From positions 1 through 9,621 of the forward strand of contig JAGSHA010000096.1 in assembly GCA_023954795.1 (NCBI GenBank): 9,621 nt of DNA. Reading direction: 5' to 3'. Source of the stretch: Oceanospirillaceae bacterium. GTDB lineage: Bacteria; Pseudomonadota; Gammaproteobacteria; Pseudomonadales; Balneatricaceae. Below the pieces are notes generated by a model, which worked only from the letters and a program-made list of their open reading frames with translations, made no database searches and had not been told where the DNA came from. Below, piece by piece: positions 7,382 through 9,621 of this stretch. Within the stretch, counting starts at the first letter, position 1, and the number at the start of each line of letters is the position of its first letter. The translations under genes and the position numbers were made by a program.

Positions 7382-8698
7382 TTAACGGCCGGAAGCACGC
7401 AAGTTCTGAACGGTGAATTTCTTCGCCGGATTCAGCTTAGGATCAACCTGACCTTTAAACTGACCTGTCGTACAGTGGTTGGCCTGCATATCAACCATGG
7501 AAAACGCATCATCAATTGCCACACCGGTACCTTTGTTACGCGGCAGGTGGAAATCAGGGTGCGCCTGACCAATCAACCAACTCTTCCACATATCGCCTTT
7601 ACGGTCGTAGGTGATGTTACGTGGAATGGTGAAGGTCTGAGCATCCATGAAGTGCTGACGCTTGCTGATTGGATGGTTAGGATCAATTGGATCAGATTCT
7701 ACGACATACACCTTACGCAGCTGCCAGGTAATATTCGGGAAACAACCGCCTTTACCACCAAACGCCACTACCTGATAACCTTCGTCATCTTTGTGGGTTT
7801 CAGCATCCAGTTCCATATCGTTGTGGTTATACATCGGCAACAGCATGGTCTTGGTGCCTTTGAAGGACCAGTTCATATCACTGATACGACCGTTATAGCC
7901 CTCAAAATCCTCGATCATGATGTCGGACCCCAGGAACGCGTCCGTCACCTGACCGGTGGACAGACGACGTACACGACGCTGGAAGCCCAGATACAGATAC
8001 GCATTATCACGCTTGAGATCGTCTTCATAACGCTGGATCAGCAACTGCGTGTTTTTCACATCAAACGGCTCCAGTACCTGCACGTAGATACCACGGAACA
8101 GGTTGGATGGGTTTGGTGTCAGCGCCGGATAGGGCTCCTGAGACGTACGATGCGTAAAGTTCAGGAAGTGGAAGTTAAACTTAATCGTACGCTCAACTTT
8201 ACCGCTATCCATGTTGCGATACTTCCAGTAGAACGGATAGATCGCAGCAGAATCGCCCCAGTTGTAGCCATACTTAAAGTTCCACGCCAGCTTTTCACCT
8301 GCGCGAGGATCATCCATTGAAGGTTCCTGCGGGAACGGACGCCCCGCGACAGAACCGCTGATCTCACCGATTTTCTCGCCCAGCTTTACATCACCGGAGT
8401 ACTTACTGGTTGCATCAACGTAAGTCTGGTTCAGGTCAAAAGAGGTCGTTTCGCCTACTTTAATCTCGTAGTCGCCGCTTTTGATAAAGCGATACATAGC
8501 CGGGTCCAAAAATTCCTTAACGGACTCAACATTAGCGCTGCTGATGACCATACCTGGAGCAACACCTTCTGCTTTCGGCGCACCGTTCGCATATGGATAG
8601 AATGACTGCTTAACTACATCTTCAGAAAGCTGTGCAGCTTGGGCAGACATTGCAAAAGCGCCACTGATTGCGACAGAGATAAGTGCTTTTTTAAACAT
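7382..8698 (-). CDS. DUF1329 exported protein
   Basis: The 438-residue protein belongs to the DUF1329 family, usually encoded beside DUF1302 proteins. A clear Sec signal peptide is present: MFKKA, a hydrophobic stretch, then SAQA with cleavage predicted after residue 21 (AQA/AQ). The mature protein is soluble and rich in aromatics, which fits a periplasmic or outer-membrane-associated protein. Recognisable blocks are NGAPKAEGVAPGM, AGRPFPQEP, AWNFKYGYNWGDS, RGIYVQVLEP, AYLYLGFQRRVRRL, SDIMIEDFEGYNGRISDMNW and a C-terminal KQHFMDAQTF. No lipobox cysteine follows the signal. Three ATG codons lie in tandem (8704, 8701, 8698). AAAGG sits 2 bases from the first and 8 from the third, so I chose 8698; an earlier start would add one or two Met. 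It is downstream of the DUF1302 gene and ends its operon. The function is unproven; such pairs are reported near exporters and hydrophobic-compound metabolism. It is well conserved and looks intact. Confidence 0.88.
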   Translation of the reverse strand: MFKKALISVAISGAFAMSAQAAQLSEDVVKQSFYPYANGAPKAEGVAPGMVISSANVESVKEFLDPAMYRFIKSGDYEIKVGETTSFDLNQTYVDATSKYSGDVKLGEKIGEISGSVAGRPFPQEPSMDDPRAGEKLAWNFKYGYNWGDSAAIYPFYWKYRNMDSGKVERTIKFNFHFLNFTHRTSQEPYPALTPNPSNLFRGIYVQVLEPFDVKNTQLLIQRYEDDLKRDNAYLYLGFQRRVRRLSTGQVTDAFLGSDIMIEDFEGYNGRISDMNWSFKGTKTMLLPMYNHNDMELDAETHKDDEGYQVVAFGGKGGCFPNITWQLRKVYVVESDPIDPNHPISKRQHFMDAQTFTIPRNITYDRKGDMWKSWLIGQAHPDFHLPRNKGTGVAIDDAFSMVDMQANHCTTGQFKGQVDPKLNPAKKFTVQNLRASGR

Positions 8699-8729
8699 CA
8701 TCATTACCTTTTATTATTTTCAGATGCGC

Positions 8730-9621
8730 TTAGAAGCGATACTGAACTGTGAGCTGATACTCATCTTCTTCATTAGCCATACCCAGGATGCCGGTTTTAA
8801 AGCGTCCGGTTGGCTCAAATCCACTCAGACCGGCTGATCCGGACATGCCACCTGCATGCTCCGGTGCACCGGTATACGCGGTGAATGGGTTGTATGGGTT
8901 ACATGAACGGCAGTCGTCTGCGGATTTCGCACCCGGACCGAACTTGATGTTGGCACCGGCCGTGACTTTCCAGTTGTCATCGATCAGCCATTCCACGGAA
9001 GGCGCCGCCACCGAGTTACCGGCACGGAAGTCATGCGCCATGATGATCTGCGGGCTCAGGCGGTCGTTCATCCACCACCCTTTCACCAGCAGCGTACCGA
9101 TGTTGTTCTGGCTCCATTGCGCAAAACCACGGGTCCCTAAGCTGACTTTCTCGCTGCGGTGATCCAGCAGGTTTTCACCAAAGATCTGTGCAGAGAACAG
9201 GAAGGCACGGTTGCGGTTCAGGAATGGGATAAAGACGTTTTTATCCGCACCCACCACGTAACGGAACACGTCCGATTCGGAGTACAGGTCCTGACTCATC
9301 GTATCGGCGAACTCTTCACCTTTGGTGTAGGCCGCTTCCACACGGAACACGGTGTCGAGAGACTCCGCGTAGTAGTCGAGGGAACCGCCGATCAGGTTGA
9401 CGCGTGGGAACACCATATCAAACGCGATCAGGTACGGGGTCGGACCGATATCGCCTTTCACAAACGGGTTCTCGCTGTTATCCACCGTGGTACCACCGCG
9501 CAGGGACGGCATCTGGGAACGGTAGGTCAGCGCGTTCAGGGAGAATGTCAGGTCGTTGTACACACCTTCCAGTTTCACACCCAGCTGGGTGTCGTTGAGA
9601 CTCCACGCGGGCAGGTCCACA
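8730..9621 (-). CDS. DUF1302 outer-membrane protein, N-terminal part outside window
   Basis: About 297 C-terminal residues are present and the frame is open to the right edge. Full-length DUF1302 proteins are around 600 residues, so roughly half is missing. The GTG at 9620-9618 is internal and not the start. The sequence alternates polar and hydrophobic residues in amphipathic strands with Gly and aromatic residues, as in outer-membrane beta barrels, and it ends in QLTVQYRF with the terminal Phe typical of barrel substrates of the BAM complex. Family blocks include LGVKLEGVYNDL, NLIGGSLDYYAES, VFRVEAAYTKGEEF, FRYVVGADKN and FLFSAQIFGENLL. A Cys pair lies in a Gly/Asn/Pro-rich loop (DDCRSCNPYNPF), probably surface exposed or disulfide-bonded. 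The stop codon lies 25-31 bp before the DUF1329 start, depending on which ATG is used, so the two genes are co-transcribed. The role is probably envelope transport or channel-like, but unproven. Confidence 0.85.
   Translation of the reverse strand, partial: VDLPAWSLNDTQLGVKLEGVYNDLTFSLNALTYRSQMPSLRGGTTVDNSENPFVKGDIGPTPYLIAFDMVFPRVNLIGGSLDYYAESLDTVFRVEAAYTKGEEFADTMSQDLYSESDVFRYVVGADKNVFIPFLNRNRAFLFSAQIFGENLLDHRSEKVSLGTRGFAQWSQNNIGTLLVKGWWMNDRLSPQIIMAHDFRAGNSVAAPSVEWLIDDNWKVTAGANIKFGPGAKSADDCRSCNPYNPFTAYTGAPEHAGGMSGSAGLSGFEPTGRFKTGILGMANEEDEYQLTVQYRF

Noticed and set aside
7238..8320. A 360-codon open frame on the plus strand opposite the DUF1329 gene
   Set aside because: It is fully antisense to a well-supported gene, spans the terminator, and its translation has no recognisable domain or sensible composition. 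It is a by-product of codon usage on the other strand.
9618..9620. GTG near the right edge as the start of the DUF1302 gene
   Set aside because: The frame is open past the edge, no signal peptide follows the GTG, and the family is about twice this long, so the codon is an internal Val.
1..9621. Mobile element, CRISPR array, toxin-antitoxin or phage-defence system
   Set aside because: No transposase, integrase, direct-repeat array, paired small genes or defence-type domain is visible. All long genes are chromosomal families with ordinary spacing.

Overview
The window looks like ordinary chromosomal DNA from a marine gammaproteobacterium, most likely in or near the Oceanospirillales (Marinobacterium, Neptunomonas or Amphritea type). 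I infer this from protein character: a gammaproteobacterial exonuclease I, a YchJ-type protein, a very large HEAT/DUF349 protein, a PhaB-type reductase and a DUF1302/DUF1329 pair. Base composition is moderate and fairly even. I see no insertion sequence, integrase, CRISPR array, tRNA or rRNA.

Left part (1-4758): the 3'-truncated sbcB gene (exonuclease I) runs leftward off the window. A 79-bp divergent promoter region separates it from a rightward ychJ-like gene. After a 219-bp gap with an isolated hairpin comes a rightward 949-codon gene for a HEAT-repeat/DUF349 protein of unknown function. A near-perfect 18-bp-arm hairpin at 4809-4848 ends this gene and the convergent phaB gene from both sides.

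Middle (4866-7184): two leftward genes, phaB (NADPH-dependent acetoacetyl-CoA reductase of polyhydroxybutyrate synthesis) and upstream of it a MATE-family efflux protein. A 213-bp AT-rich gap separates them. It holds an operator-like inverted repeat and a possible phaB promoter, so phaB is probably transcribed on its own.

Right part (7327-9621): a leftward operon whose last two genes are visible. These are the 3' part of a DUF1302 outer-membrane beta-barrel protein and, 25-31 bp downstream depending on the DUF1329 start, a DUF1329 exported protein. A strong intrinsic terminator follows. The pair is known to travel together, often with RND/MmpL-type exporters, which would lie beyond the right edge.

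The genes do not form one pathway. The window holds separate units: DNA repair, storage-polymer metabolism, efflux, and an envelope module of uncertain function. I found no convincing new system. The least understood items are the HEAT/DUF349 protein and the DUF1302/DUF1329 module.
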